A stretch of 64,000 bases of DNA from Verrucomicrobiaceae bacterium (GTDB lineage Bacteria; Verrucomicrobiota; Verrucomicrobiia; Verrucomicrobiales; Verrucomicrobiaceae), in the NCBI GenBank assembly GCA_027490195.1, contig JAIXYN010000014.1, forward strand, positions 62,001 to 126,000, in the 5' to 3' direction. The position numbers and the translations under genes were made by a program. A model generated the notes under the pieces. The model saw only the letters and a program-made list of their open reading frames with translations. It did not search any database and was not told where the DNA came from. Shown here one piece after another: positions 35,152-45,138 of the stretch; position 1 is the first letter of the stretch; the number at the start of each line of letters is the position of its first letter.

Positions 35152-35796
35152 TCACTTGTTCAGCACGAGGCGCAGAGTGCCGTTGTGGATGTCGAGCGAC
35201 TGGATGCCGGCGATGAATTTTTGCAGTGCAGGATCGGACTCCACGTTTTCAGCCACGAGATCGAGCCCCTTGATGTCGCCGATCCAGCTGTTGGGCAGGG
35301 AGATGCCGCCGAGGCTCAGATCATCGAGTTTCAGTGACAGCTTGTGCTCTGCAGAAAGGCTAGTGCCAAAGGTGAAGCGCAGACGGATCTTTTGATTCGG
35401 CATGATCGGAAAATCTTCCGGAGCGGTGAAAATGACCGCAGCGGAGACCTGGCCTTCGCCAAACTTCACCTGCACACTCTCGCCGAGCTGCTGCTGGGCT
35501 AGGTAGGCGTTTACCTCGCGCTCGTTGACGATGATGGTGCGGTTTGCCTCATCCGGTGGAATGGCGGCAGGATTGTTCAAGGCCTGCAGCTTGCTGTCAT
35601 ACTCGGCCTGCTCCTTGGCGGTCAGGCTCACAGGAGTCATGGCGGAGGGGTAGAAGTTTTGTTTGACCCAGATTGCGCCGGTGGCGGCGGCGATGCCTGC
35701 GCAGCCAAGAATGACGGCGAGGGTGATGAGAACGATTTTCTTGGTGGAACGCGCACGCGGTGCGGCGGGCGCTGCGGTTTCAGGGATGGTTTGCAT
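35152..35796 (-). CDS. hypothetical single-span membrane protein
   Basis: This 214-residue protein has a Pro/Ala-rich N-terminus, one hydrophobic segment (about residues 20-44) and an exported C-terminal domain of about 165 residues. The tail reads as beta-strands (for example VQVKFGEGQVSAAVIFTAP and LRLRFTFGTSLSAEHKL), as in small lipid-binding or OB-like folds. No family was recognised with confidence. It has its own terminator downstream, shared with the DUF1080 gene, and is divergent from glpK. Confidence 0.7.
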   Translation of the reverse strand: MQTIPETAAPAAPRARSTKKIVLITLAVILGCAGIAAATGAIWVKQNFYPSAMTPVSLTAKEQAEYDSKLQALNNPAAIPPDEANRTIIVNEREVNAYLAQQQLGESVQVKFGEGQVSAAVIFTAPEDFPIMPNQKIRLRFTFGTSLSAEHKLSLKLDDLSLGGISLPNSWIGDIKGLDLVAENVESDPALQKFIAGIQSLDIHNGTLRLVLNK

Positions 35797-35923
35797 GGTG
35801 GTGAACTTGGATGCTTTTCAGGCGAGAGTATTCATTCTGACTGAAAAATGCCATCTACATGTTCCCCGGCAGTTTGTAAGGCATTGACTCCGCACGCCAG
35901 CCTTGGGAACATCTGAAATAACC

Positions 35924-37414
35924 ATGAAATACATCCTCGCTCTCGACCAGGGCACCACCAGCTCACGTGCGATCCTCTTCAACCACGACGGCGGCATCGT
36001 GGCGACGGCCCAGAAGGAATTCCGGCAGATCTTCCCGAAACCGGGCTGGGTGGAGCATGATGCGCAGGAAATCTGGGCCACACAGGCCGGAGTGGCTTCC
36101 GAAGTGCTGCACAAAGCGCGGGTGAAGGCCGCTGACGTGGCCGCCATCGGCATCACGAATCAGCGGGAGACGACGGTGGTGTGGGATCGCAAGACAGGAA
36201 AGCCGATCTGCAACGCCATCGTTTGGCAGGACCGCCGCACGGCCTCCATCTGCGACAAGCTGCGTGCACAGAAACTGGACAAGGTCATCCAGCGCAAGAC
36301 CGGCCTCATTGTGGATGCCTACTTCTCCGCCACCAAGGTGCAGTGGATTCTGCAAAACGTGAAAGGGGCCAAAGTCCGCGCAGCGAAAGGCGAGCTCGCC
36401 TTTGGTACCATCGACTCCTGGCTGCTGTGGAATCTCACCGGCGGCAAGGTGCATGCCACGGATGTCAGCAATGCCTCCCGCACCATGCTCTATGACATTC
36501 GCAAAGGCACCTGGGATGACGAGCTTTTGAAGATCTTCGGCGTGCCGCGCTCCATGCTGCCTGAGGTGCGGGATTCGAGCGGTGAGTTTGGTTCTACGTC
36601 GCTGCTTGGTGGCTCGATTCCCATTGCCGGCATCGCCGGAGATCAGCAGTCGGCGTTGTTTGGCCAGATTTGCACCAAGCCCGGCATGGTGAAGAACACC
36701 TATGGTACGGGCTGCTTCATGCTGATGAACACCGGCACCAAGCCGATCAATTCTAAAAACAAACTGCTCACCACGGTGGCATGGCGCATCAACGGACGCA
36801 CCGAATACGCACTGGAAGGCAGTGTGTTCATTGCCGGAGCAGCGATTCAGTGGCTGCGCGATGGCCTAGGCATCATCCGCCAGTCGGCAGATGTTGAGGC
36901 GCTGGCGGCTAGCGTACCTGACACTGGCGGCGTCTATCTGGTGCCTGCTTTCGCTGGTCTCGGCGCTCCTCATTGGGATGCCTATGCACGCGGCACACTC
37001 TTGGGTCTAACACGCGGTACCACCGCCGCGCACATCGCGCGTGCCGCACTGGAAGGCATTGCCTTGCAGGTCATGGACATTTTGAAGGCCATGGAAGCTG
37101 ATGCGGGCATCAAGCTGAAAGAGCTGAGAGTCGATGGTGGTGCCAGCGTGAACAACCTGCTCATGCAGTTGCAGTGCGATCTGCTAGGGGTTCCCGTCGT
37201 GCGCCCCAAGGTGAATGAAACCACGGCACTCGGCGCGGCCTGCCTCGCGGGGCTTGCTGTGGGATATTGGAAAAATCTGGCTGACATCGCGAAGCACTGG
37301 CAGGTGGACCGCCAATTCAAGCCGACCATGAAAGCCGCCACCCGCACCCAGATAACGCAGGGCTGGAACCGGGCGCTCGGCCGTGCCAAGGGATGGGAGG
37401 AAAAATCGGCGTGA
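35924..37414 (+). CDS. glpK: glycerol kinase
   Basis: This 496-residue FGGY kinase makes glycerol-3-phosphate from glycerol and ATP. The family motifs are all present: [13 protein letters not shown] at the start, [33 protein letters not shown], and the second FGGY signature around [19 protein letters not shown]. Length and motifs match characterised GlpK. The ATG at 35924 is preferred over one at 35903 because it begins directly with the conserved core. No glpF or glpD lies nearby. The downstream acetyltransferase gene overlaps its stop by 4 bp. Confidence 0.96.
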   Translation: MKYILALDQGTTSSRAILFNHDGGIVATAQKEFRQIFPKPGWVEHDAQEIWATQAGVASEVLHKARVKAADVAAIGITNQRETTVVWDRKTGKPICNAIVWQDRRTASICDKLRAQKLDKVIQRKTGLIVDAYFSATKVQWILQNVKGAKVRAAKGELAFGTIDSWLLWNLTGGKVHATDVSNASRTMLYDIRKGTWDDELLKIFGVPRSMLPEVRDSSGEFGSTSLLGGSIPIAGIAGDQQSALFGQICTKPGMVKNTYGTGCFMLMNTGTKPINSKNKLLTTVAWRINGRTEYALEGSVFIAGAAIQWLRDGLGIIRQSADVEALAASVPDTGGVYLVPAFAGLGAPHWDAYARGTLLGLTRGTTAAHIARAALEGIALQVMDILKAMEADAGIKLKELRVDGGASVNNLLMQLQCDLLGVPVVRPKVNETTALGAACLAGLAVGYWKNLADIAKHWQVDRQFKPTMKAATRTQITQGWNRALGRAKGWEEKSA

Positions 37415-38484
37415 AACAAAAGGCATGGATCAATCAGCCCTGCCCGCTGCTTCCGGAGGAGAACCGGCACTACGATCACACAGACATCGAGGCGTTGAAT
37501 CACGAGCGTGGGACGCTCTTTTATGAAACGGCGCTGCACTATGCCCAGAGTCTGTGGCGCGAAGGATTTCCAGCCAAAAGCATTCTCATCATCAACCGCG
37601 CGCTTTCGCTGCCGCTAAGTGCCGATGAGCCCATCCTCTCGAAGTGGCCGCTGCCATATGAGGCGCTGATATGGATCATGCAGCATCGGGTCGAAGGGCA
37701 GTTCATTGGCAATCCGCGTCGTCACTGGCAGCATCTGGCCACGCGCATGGTGGAGCCGAACAAGGAACTGCGTACCTGGCGTGCCTGGGCCTGCTGGTAT
37801 CTCGCGCAGTTGATCCTGCCGGAGGCTGAGTTCCCATCGGATCAAAAGCAAATCCGCGAAGAGCAGATCGTGGAGCCTACGCAGGGACAGATCGCCGAGC
37901 ATTTGCACCGGCTTTCACCGGCGCGGGATGAGGATGTCTGGCGGCATGCTTTAAGCACGATTCAAACCCGCCGCGAACCGCCCGCCGCCCGCATCCGCCG
38001 GATTGGTGTCCATGAGCTGCCCACGGTGCAGCGTCTCGGTCACGAAATCTGGCATGCGTATTATCCCGGCATCATCAGCGTGGAGCAGATCCGCTACATG
38101 CTTTCTATCTGGTATCAGCCCGGATCCATGGCGCATGAGATGCAGGCGCGGGACGTGTGGTATGCGCTCGTCGAGACTGCTGGGCCGAAGCCCGTCGGCT
38201 ACATCTCTTTTGAGAAGCTCCTCTTTGAGCCGGTGCTCTTCATCAACAAGCTCTACCTCCTGCCCGAAGTGCACGGTCATGGACTCGGGGGCATCACCCT
38301 GCGCTGGACCGAGGAACGCGCTAAAGAGATGCGTTGCAAGGTCGTGCGTCTCCGCGTGAACAAACGCAACGCTCCTGCCATCCGTTCCTACCTTCGTGCA
38401 GGCTTCCGCTTCACCGAAGACATCATCAGTGACATTGGCAGCGGGTTTGTGATGGATGATTATGTGATGGAGAAGCGGGTGTGA
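37411..38484 (+). CDS. GNAT acetyltransferase with a 190-residue N-terminal region of unknown function
   Basis: This is a 357-residue protein. The C-terminal 160 residues form a GNAT fold, with the acetyl-CoA loop in [16 protein letters not shown] and a C-terminal [21 protein letters not shown] motif. The N-terminal 190 residues are helical and aromatic-rich (for example [20 protein letters not shown]) and were not recognised. A GTG start at 37411 is preferred: it overlaps the glpK stop by 4 bp and has a GGGAGG ribosome site 10 bases upstream. An ATG at 37393 is possible. Acetylation target unknown. Confidence 0.8.
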   Translation: MKQKAWINQPCPLLPEENRHYDHTDIEALNHERGTLFYETALHYAQSLWREGFPAKSILIINRALSLPLSADEPILSKWPLPYEALIWIMQHRVEGQFIGNPRRHWQHLATRMVEPNKELRTWRAWACWYLAQLILPEAEFPSDQKQIREEQIVEPTQGQIAEHLHRLSPARDEDVWRHALSTIQTRREPPAARIRRIGVHELPTVQRLGHEIWHAYYPGIISVEQIRYMLSIWYQPGSMAHEMQARDVWYALVETAGPKPVGYISFEKLLFEPVLFINKLYLLPEVHGHGLGGITLRWTEERAKEMRCKVVRLRVNKRNAPAIRSYLRAGFRFTEDIISDIGSGFVMDDYVMEKRV

Positions 38485-38532
38485 ATTGGAGATCGCCTTT
38501 GACACTCTTGTCCACGCATTCCATCTCACTCA

Positions 38533-40620
38533 GTGATCCCACTCGACCTTTCCCTCGCAGAAGTTCCCCGCATGCCCGCGAATGCCGCGAGGCTGCTGGG
38601 CAAGGAGGGGGTGACGACGGTGGCGGATGTCATCACTCTGATGCCATCCCGGCATGAGGACAGGCGGCAGATGCAGGCGCTGGCGTTTCAGGCGGGGCTG
38701 CTGCCGACGTGTCATCAAGTGTTGATCACGAAGACGGGGAACAAGTTCTTTGGCAGGGCGGGGGTGTTTGAGGCGGTGGTACGGCATGCAACGGGACTGC
38801 TGGGGCAGCAGCTCACGCTGAAGTGGTGGAACATGCCGTTCATGAGCCGGGTGCTGGCGGAGGGGCAGGAGTTGATCGTCTATGGCATCATTAAGGACAC
38901 CAAGGGACGCTTGAGCATGGCGCATCCGGAGTATGAGATCGTCAAAGGCGGTGCGGATGATGATGCAGAGCAGATTCACACGGGGCGCATTACGCCGATC
39001 TACCGGCTGAAAGGAGCGATGACGCAGAAGGCGCTGCGTGTGGCCGCGTGGCATGTGCTGCAGGCGCTGCCGGAGTCGTTTATCGAAGATCTGCTGCCAG
39101 CACCGAGTGGGGAAGGGGAGTTTGCGGGCATGTCGCGTTCAAAGGCACTGCGTGAGGTGCATTTTCCAGCAAGTATGGACACTCTTGAGCAGGCGCGGCG
39201 CTACTTGGCGCTGCAGGAGTTTTATGGCTACCAGCTGCGGGTGGCACGACGAAAGCGGCGCGTGATCGAATCCGGCGGGCGCAAGCAGGTGGGCACGGGC
39301 GAACTGCTGCGAGATTTTTTTAACGAGCTGCCGTTTCAGCTCACCACGGCGCAACAGCGTTGTCTGGATGAGATTCATCGTGACATGGCCTCCGGCAATC
39401 CGATGAACCGCCTGCTGCATGGCGATGTGGGCAGCGGCAAAACGGTGGTGGCCTTTGCCGCGATGCTGCGCGCGGTCGAATCAGGCAGGCAGGCGGTACT
39501 GATGGCCCCGACACAAATTTTGGCGGAGCAGCATGCGCGCAGCGCCCGCAAGTGGCTGGAGCCGTTGGGCCTGCGCGTGGCGCTGCGGACGGGATCGAAG
39601 CGCGAGGATGGGGATGGAGTGGAATTGATGCGCGGAAAGAGCAGCTCGGCAAAGCAGGAGATTGTCATAGGCACGCATGCGCTGCTGCATGACACGGATT
39701 TGATGCACAACACAGGGATCGTTGTCATTGATGAGCAGCACAAGTTTGGCGTGGCGCAGCGGGCGAAGCTGATCCGTAAAGGGGATACGCCTGATGTGCT
39801 GGTGATGACTGCCACTCCAATCCCGCGCACACTGACGCTGACGATCTATGGTGATCTAGAGGTCTCCACGATTGACCAAAAGCCGCGCGATGGGGTGAAG
39901 ATCATCACCAAGGTGCGGCCAAAAACCAAATTGAAGGAGGCGGCCAAATTTTTGCGTGAGCAGATCGAGGAGGGACGGCAGGGATACATCGTGTACGCGT
40001 TGATCGATGAATCGGAAAAGCTCGATGCGGGTGCGGCGACGAAGGGATATGAGGAGTGGTCCAAGCTGCTCGCGCCCTGCGAGGTGGGTCTGCTGCATGG
40101 CCGGATGAGCGCGGAGGAGAAGGAGGAGGTGATGAAACGCTTCCGTGCGGGCAAGCTGGACGCGCTGGTATCGACGACGGTGATCGAAGTGGGCATCGAT
40201 GTGCCAAACGCGACGGTGATGTTCATCCATGATGCGGGCCGTTTTGGACTGGCACAGCTGCATCAGCTGCGTGGCCGCATCGGCCGCGGGGCGCACACGA
40301 GCTACTGCGTGCTGTTTGTGGATGACAAGGACGAGGAAAATCGCCAGCGACTGGCGATCATGGAGGAAACGAGCGACGGCTTCCAAATCGCCGAGGAAGA
40401 TCTGCGCCGGCGTGGACCGGGGGATGTGCTGGGCCATGCACAGAGCGGGCAGGCCCCCCTACTGTTTGGTGAACTGCTGGCAGATACGCGGTTGGTGCGC
40501 CTAGCCCGGCAGCTTGCCGAACGAACGCTGGACGAAGATCCGCAGTTGCAGCGTCCGGCTCTGGCGGTGTTCCGGGATGAAGCGGTGGTGGCGGAAAAGG
40601 CACAGGCGATGATGCAATGA
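38533..40620 (+). CDS. recG: ATP-dependent DNA helicase RecG
   Basis: This 695-residue helicase remodels stalled replication forks and Holliday junctions. It has the N-terminal wedge/OB domain (about residues 1-230), then two helicase lobes. Walker A is GDVGSGKT (297-304) and the motif II box is DEQH (400-403) followed by KFGVAQR. The C-terminal lobe includes ATVMFIHDAGRFGLAQLHQLRGR in two parts. The start is a GTG at 38533; the first ATG in frame (at 38572) would lose 13 residues of the domain. The gene is intact. It follows the acetyltransferase gene by 48 bp. Confidence 0.95.
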   Translation: MIPLDLSLAEVPRMPANAARLLGKEGVTTVADVITLMPSRHEDRRQMQALAFQAGLLPTCHQVLITKTGNKFFGRAGVFEAVVRHATGLLGQQLTLKWWNMPFMSRVLAEGQELIVYGIIKDTKGRLSMAHPEYEIVKGGADDDAEQIHTGRITPIYRLKGAMTQKALRVAAWHVLQALPESFIEDLLPAPSGEGEFAGMSRSKALREVHFPASMDTLEQARRYLALQEFYGYQLRVARRKRRVIESGGRKQVGTGELLRDFFNELPFQLTTAQQRCLDEIHRDMASGNPMNRLLHGDVGSGKTVVAFAAMLRAVESGRQAVLMAPTQILAEQHARSARKWLEPLGLRVALRTGSKREDGDGVELMRGKSSSAKQEIVIGTHALLHDTDLMHNTGIVVIDEQHKFGVAQRAKLIRKGDTPDVLVMTATPIPRTLTLTIYGDLEVSTIDQKPRDGVKIITKVRPKTKLKEAAKFLREQIEEGRQGYIVYALIDESEKLDAGAATKGYEEWSKLLAPCEVGLLHGRMSAEEKEEVMKRFRAGKLDALVSTTVIEVGIDVPNATVMFIHDAGRFGLAQLHQLRGRIGRGAHTSYCVLFVDDKDEENRQRLAIMEETSDGFQIAEEDLRRRGPGDVLGHAQSGQAPLLFGELLADTRLVRLARQLAERTLDEDPQLQRPALAVFRDEAVVAEKAQAMMQ

Positions 40621-40626
40621 TTCATA

Positions 40627-40649
40627 TTTCTTTACCTGCGGTAAAGGAA
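40627..40649. other. perfect hairpin after recG
   Basis: Seven paired bases (ctttacc at 40630-40636, ggtaaag at 40640-40646) enclose a 3-base loop, with three further outer pairs including one G-U. It starts 7 bp after the recG stop. There is no U-run, so it may be a weak terminator, an mRNA-end stabiliser or an operator for the following gene. Confidence 0.4.
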
Positions 40650-40672
40650 AGTTTAGCCAAGGGGGCTTGACG

Positions 40673-41536
40673 ATGGAGGCTTTTACCCGGTCAGTACTTT
40701 TTGTCATGCATCCTCTTGCACCCAGTTGCGCGTCAATAGCGCTGGTAGACCAAACCGAAATCGTTCGCAAACGGCGTCGGCGTGGCAGGCCGGGCTTTCT
40801 CACGGTGCTGCGTCTGGCCGTTTTGTGTGCGGCTGTTTTGGGTGCCACTGTGTTTGTGCTGTGGTTGAAGCAGGAGTCGCCGCACCCAAGCGCGGCCATT
40901 GCCGTTCGGGAATCACCTTTGGTTCAGGCGCGGAGCTTGAAGTCGCCATTGAAGACGGTGCAATCATCCGCGCTGGTAGCCTATGGGATGAAGAAAAACA
41001 CGGTGCCGGAGCCCGCTCTGTCAGTGGTGCAGCCGCCACCGGTCCAAGAGCCGGTCGTGAATCGGGTGGTGCCGGTCTGGTTGCTGGCTGACATTCGCGA
41101 GTTTGCAGACGGGAAGAATGGCGGGCTGTCTCCTGCTCAGACGATTGAGCAATTGCGGCAAAGCCTGCGTGAGGCAGGTGCGCGGCAGATGGGGCAGGCG
41201 GTGCGTTTTGGGATGCTGAACTTGTCCGAACTCCTGGCCATGGATTCCAAAACGTGGGCCGCGAGCCTAGAGACGCTCACTGCGAGCGAGAACCGCGCCT
41301 CCGCGATGCTGCTGACCTTTTACCTTACGTACCTTGACCGTGCGGGCGACGGGGCGGGTCTAAAAGCACTGCTGGGAGCCTTGGAGCATGGCATGTCTGA
41401 GGATAGCGCTGTGCGGAAGTTCATCCTGGCAGGACGCACTGTGGCGGAATTGGAACGTGAGATGGGAAAGGTGTTTGCGGGTGCCGGGGTAGAGCTTCAG
41501 TTCACGCGGCGTGGTGGTCTGGCCATGAGGCCTTGA
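40673..41536 (+). CDS. hypothetical membrane-anchored protein
   Basis: This is a 287-residue protein with a cytoplasmic basic N-terminus (RKRRRRGRPG near residues 32-41), one hydrophobic span (about 46-64) and an exported C-terminal part of about 220 residues. That part contains a Pro-rich stretch (about 100-125) and a helical region that resembles repeat-type or TPR-like folds without a clear signature. The function is not recognised. The start is uncertain: ATG 40673 or ATG 40706 are both plausible. It ends 63 bp before the PIN/TRAM gene. Confidence 0.65.
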   Translation: MEAFTRSVLFVMHPLAPSCASIALVDQTEIVRKRRRRGRPGFLTVLRLAVLCAAVLGATVFVLWLKQESPHPSAAIAVRESPLVQARSLKSPLKTVQSSALVAYGMKKNTVPEPALSVVQPPPVQEPVVNRVVPVWLLADIREFADGKNGGLSPAQTIEQLRQSLREAGARQMGQAVRFGMLNLSELLAMDSKTWAASLETLTASENRASAMLLTFYLTYLDRAGDGAGLKALLGALEHGMSEDSAVRKFILAGRTVAELEREMGKVFAGAGVELQFTRRGGLAMRP

Positions 41537-41599
41537 TGAATTCCGAGGGAGAATCCTTTTGCCCGGTCTGGCTTTTGCCTTTAATCCCTGAGCATCTCC

Positions 41600-42622
41600 A
41601 TGAAAACTTCCTGGCCCATACGCCTTGTGCGTGCGCTGTTCTTTGCGTTTTCCGTTTTCATCGGCATTGCGATTGCCTTAGGATTGAATCAGGAGGCTTG
41701 GATCGGGGCGGTGAGCGGTGCGGTGTTCATGGGAGTGCTGATGGTGCTGGATGTACTGCTGGCGCACTTCACCCTGCGGGATTTTTCCCATGCTACGCTG
41801 GGGCTTGCGGTGGGGCTCTTCTGCGCATGGCTGATCACGCGCGTCGGCGTTTTCCAGCTCGCCTATTTTCAAAATCATGAGGAGGGCGTTGCGCTGCAAA
41901 ACGTTGCGGAGATCTGCATCTACGGCACGCTGGCGTTTTTCGGTGTCACGTTTGCGTTGCGCAGTGACCGGGACCAGTTTGCCTTTCTGATCCCGTACAT
42001 CCGGTTTCGCCGAGACGGTTCTGAAGGTGAGCCGCTGCTGCTGGACACGAACGTGGTCATGGACGCTAGGCTGTCAGGTGTGTTTGCCACCGGATTTCTC
42101 AGCGGTGCTGTCGTGGTGCCGCGTTGCGTTTTAGACGGGCTTCAACATCTGGCAGACTCCACTGAGGCCGCGCAGTCCCTGCGGGGAAAGAGAGGTCTGG
42201 AGATGATGGAAAAACTGCGCACAAGGCCGGAGATGAAGGTCTCCATCCATGAAGACGGCTCCTCAGATGCGCCGGTGGAAGTGCGACTGGTGACACTGGC
42301 GCGTGAGCTTAACGCCCGCCTACTGACCAGTGATGACAATCTCGCCAAGGTGGCCCGACTGCGTGGCATCACCGTTCTCAGCTTGCGCGAGCTTGCGGCA
42401 GCCTTGAATCCAGAACTCAGCGTGGGAGATGAACTGCGGCTGCCGCTGACCAAGCCTGGCAAGGACAAAAACCAGGCGGTGGGTTACCTGCCAGACGGTG
42501 CCATGATCGTCGTGAACAATGCCGCATCGCAGATCGGTCAGACGGTGGATGTGGTGGTTTCCGGCACCCTGCCGACGAGTGCAGGCCGGTTGATCTTTGC
42601 TGAAATCAAGCCAAAGGCGTGA
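41600..42622 (+). CDS. membrane-bound PIN/TRAM domain protein (YacL-type)
   Basis: This 340-residue protein has four N-terminal membrane spans (about residues 8-120), a PIN nuclease-like domain (about 145-260) and a C-terminal TRAM domain (about 275-338). The acidic PIN residues are in LLLDTNVVMDARL (D149) and LLTSDDNLAKVA. The TRAM part is recognisable in QAVGYLPDGAMIVVNNA. This is the PIN/TRAM architecture of Bacillus YacL and its relatives; the physiological role is unclear, although RNA cleavage is likely for PIN. It overlaps the convergent PEP-CTERM gene by 17 bp. Confidence 0.9.
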   Translation: MKTSWPIRLVRALFFAFSVFIGIAIALGLNQEAWIGAVSGAVFMGVLMVLDVLLAHFTLRDFSHATLGLAVGLFCAWLITRVGVFQLAYFQNHEEGVALQNVAEICIYGTLAFFGVTFALRSDRDQFAFLIPYIRFRRDGSEGEPLLLDTNVVMDARLSGVFATGFLSGAVVVPRCVLDGLQHLADSTEAAQSLRGKRGLEMMEKLRTRPEMKVSIHEDGSSDAPVEVRLVTLARELNARLLTSDDNLAKVARLRGITVLSLRELAAALNPELSVGDELRLPLTKPGKDKNQAVGYLPDGAMIVVNNAASQIGQTVDVVVSGTLPTSAGRLIFAEIKPKA

Positions 42623-43628
42623 CGCGCCTGCGCTGCAGCGCCCCCACTGAGAAGGCAAGCATCACCAGCAAAGCTGACTGCGGTTCAGGAACTACTGCAA
42701 TGGACATGATGGATGCTGCGCTGGTGGAAATGCGTGAGGCATACATGCTGGAGGGATTGTCCAGTGGCAGATCTGGGATGAGCGTCCAGCCAAAGGAGTC
42801 AGACCCCTGATAGAGCCCGCCGCGGTCAAACAAGGCCGCGTTGAAATCGCTGCCATCTCCAGTGACGTTGTTGGTGTCAAACATCCCGTCGATGCTGTAG
42901 TTCACTCCTGCTAGTTTCCAGATGCCGCCATCATTGACAAACACACCGCCGCCGGAATCACCGTTGGAGAGCGTGGCTTCTTCGGCGGTGCCACTGGCAC
43001 TGAATGAAGCCGTGAGAAGATCGCCGATGGCGCTCGAATAAATGCCGCTGACCGTGTTGGTGCCCCAGCGTGCGTTGCCATCTGGGCTGGTGTTCTGCCA
43101 GCCATGAAGAATGCCGCCGACGAGTATATCCGCCCCGCGCGGACCGCCTCTGCCGTTGATCACCATAGTCATGCCTGTTTCAAGTGAGCCCGTGTAGAGC
43201 GGGGCATAAGTGGAAAAAGTCTCCTGAATTTTGAAGATGCGCAGATCAGTGCCCGCGATGTCCCAGTAGCCGAGGCCACTGTTGGCAGCGTTGTCGATAG
43301 TGTAGGTCACATCCGCGCCGCCGCTGAAAATGCCGTTTTGTGTGAAGGTGGTGCCCTGAGTGCCGAAATGCTGTGCAGTGATGAAGTACTGCGGTGCGAT
43401 CATGGTGCCGAGGTATGACCCATAAGTACCTTCATACTGCCAGCCTGAATTTGTATAGATGCCGGTGGGCGCCGTGGTGTTGTGATTGGGATCGGCGGTG
43501 GCTGCAAATACGATCGCACGACATGGTGTGAGGCTCAGGCAAAGCATAGCCAAGGTCGCGCACATGATGCGTGTGCCAATGGATACCGATGCTTTGGAAG
43601 ACCCGAACATCAAGTAATGTCTCACCAT
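42606..43628 (-). CDS. secreted trypsin-like protein with PEP-CTERM sorting signal
   Basis: This 340-residue protein has a signal peptide (about residues 20-38), a trypsin-fold domain and a C-terminal PEP-CTERM tag (VVPEPQSALLVMLAF, P314-E315-P316, followed by the RRR stop). The catalytic triad is visible as H87 (FITAQHF), D128 (GTDLRIFKI) and S225 (NGDSGGGVF), so proteolytic activity is likely. PEP-CTERM proteins are processed by an exosortase and anchored or released outside the cell, often in exopolysaccharide producers; the exosortase is not in this window. It overlaps the PIN/TRAM gene by 17 bp tail-to-tail. The start could also be at 43610 or 43565. Confidence 0.88.
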   Translation of the reverse strand: MVRHYLMFGSSKASVSIGTRIMCATLAMLCLSLTPCRAIVFAATADPNHNTTAPTGIYTNSGWQYEGTYGSYLGTMIAPQYFITAQHFGTQGTTFTQNGIFSGGADVTYTIDNAANSGLGYWDIAGTDLRIFKIQETFSTYAPLYTGSLETGMTMVINGRGGPRGADILVGGILHGWQNTSPDGNARWGTNTVSGIYSSAIGDLLTASFSASGTAEEATLSNGDSGGGVFVNDGGIWKLAGVNYSIDGMFDTNNVTGDGSDFNAALFDRGGLYQGSDSFGWTLIPDLPLDNPSSMYASRISTSAASIMSIAVVPEPQSALLVMLAFSVGALQRRRVTPLA

Positions 43629-43785
43629 GTTTATGAATTACCATAAAACTCTGCTGAATTGATTTAAATTTGTCCCTACACACATCATCAAAATCCATTT
43701 GGAAATACCACGATCCACGCTAAACGAAATCCATGCTCGACACGCCGATCATTTTTGTTATGGATGGCAGCCTTGTGACGCAAAA

Positions 43786-45138
43786 ATGAAAAAAGGTTCA
43801 TTCATCAACTTGCTGGGTGCTTGTGTGCTCCCGCCGCTCGTCGGCGTGGGGATATGCTGGGGCATGATCCAGCTTTTGAAGAACCACGAAATGTTTCGTG
43901 TGGATGCAGTCGCGCCTCCCATCGCCGCCGTAGGCCAGGTGCTGCAGGGCAAGCTCAACGAGAAGAGTGCTGAAATCCGTGCCGCGTTGCCAGTTGATGG
44001 GCCATTTGATCCGGTGCGTCCACTGCCAGTGCCGGTAAATGCGGAAAAAGCCGCCCTCAAACGTGCTGCTGAGGCTGCCAAGGCGAAGCCGGTCCTTCCA
44101 ATAAAGCCCTCCAGCGTTGACTCCGGGGTGGCAGCCGCTAGGAAGCCTGACAAGCCAGCCACTGTCATTGCCATCCAAGCACCTGTATGGCGTCCCATCC
44201 TTGATCCGATTGAGGACCACTGGACACGTCTGATGCCGCGCACGGCTGCGCTGCCGCAGGCTTACCAAGCTGTGCTCAACGATGATGCTGCTCATCTTGC
44301 AAAGATCATCAGGATGGGCATTTCCCCCAACGAAATGACCTTGGGCGGAGATACGCCACTCTGCGCCGCCGTGCGCATGGGACGTGCGGAATGTGTTTAC
44401 GTCTTGGCGCTTTCGGGTGTGAATCTCAATCAGCCCGCACATGAAAATCAGCCCCCGATAGCGATCGCTTCTCTGCGCCGGAATGCACCCGTGTTGCAGG
44501 CGCTGCTGGATTTTGGCGTCGATCCCAACACACGCTTCAACACGCCCATTAAGAAGCAGGTCATTGACCGCTGCAACATCAAGGATTTGCGCAACGCCAT
44601 GGAAAGTGACCGTGGGATCACGCCACTGATCTGCTGTTCTGCACGTGGGGATGTGGAAGGAGCGGTCACTCTGATGCGTGCAGGAGGCAGGCCTGGGCTG
44701 GGCACCACACGCTACCACCGTTACCCTATCAATTATGCTGCCACCCAGGGGTATCTGTTCCTCATGCGCGTCCTGCTTGGACGTGATCCTGAGTCGGAAC
44801 CGGACACCCTCGTGACCGTCGATCTCTCCAGTCAGCGTGCCTGGGTGACGAAACAGGGCCGCATGATCAACCACACCATGGTTTCTACCGGGCGTGAAGG
44901 CTACGGTACACCCGCAGGTCGTTATGTCATCACTGACAAGCACACCTCCCATATTTCCACGCTCTACCACGTCAACATGCCTTGGTTCATGCGTTTGAAC
45001 TGCGGGGCCATCGGCCTGCACAGCGGCTACGTCACGGGTCAGCCCGCGTCTCATGGCTGCATCCGTCTCCCCTACGAGAAGGCGAAGCAATTCTTCAGCC
45101 AGGTGCGCGTGGGGGACGAGGTGGAGATCGTGTATTAA
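43786..45138 (+). CDS. L,D-transpeptidase with N-terminal ankyrin-repeat region
   Basis: This is a 450-residue protein with one N-terminal membrane anchor (about residues 7-25), a Pro/Ala-rich linker, ankyrin-like repeats (about 165-325, for example GDTPLCAAVRMGRAECVYVLALSG split in two, and DRGITPLICCSARGDVEGAV), and a C-terminal YkuD domain (about 338-450). The catalytic motif is SHGCIRLP with C425, and an HSGYV histidine lies shortly before it. L,D-transpeptidases form 3-3 crosslinks or attach proteins to peptidoglycan. Ankyrin repeats joined to YkuD are unusual and may bind a protein partner. The ATG at 43786 gives the anchor. It interlocks with the stop of convergent mpl. Confidence 0.87.
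   Translation: MKKGSFINLLGACVLPPLVGVGICWGMIQLLKNHEMFRVDAVAPPIAAVGQVLQGKLNEKSAEIRAALPVDGPFDPVRPLPVPVNAEKAALKRAAEAAKAKPVLPIKPSSVDSGVAAARKPDKPATVIAIQAPVWRPILDPIEDHWTRLMPRTAALPQAYQAVLNDDAAHLAKIIRMGISPNEMTLGGDTPLCAAVRMGRAECVYVLALSGVNLNQPAHENQPPIAIASLRRNAPVLQALLDFGVDPNTRFNTPIKKQVIDRCNIKDLRNAMESDRGITPLICCSARGDVEGAVTLMRAGGRPGLGTTRYHRYPINYAATQGYLFLMRVLLGRDPESEPDTLVTVDLSSQRAWVTKQGRMINHTMVSTGREGYGTPAGRYVITDKHTSHISTLYHVNMPWFMRLNCGAIGLHSGYVTGQPASHGCIRLPYEKAKQFFSQVRVGDEVEIVY

Noticed and set aside
41533-41880. 115-residue frame overlapping the start of the PIN/TRAM gene
   Set aside because: It is an alternative reading frame over the well-supported membrane part of the PIN/TRAM protein.
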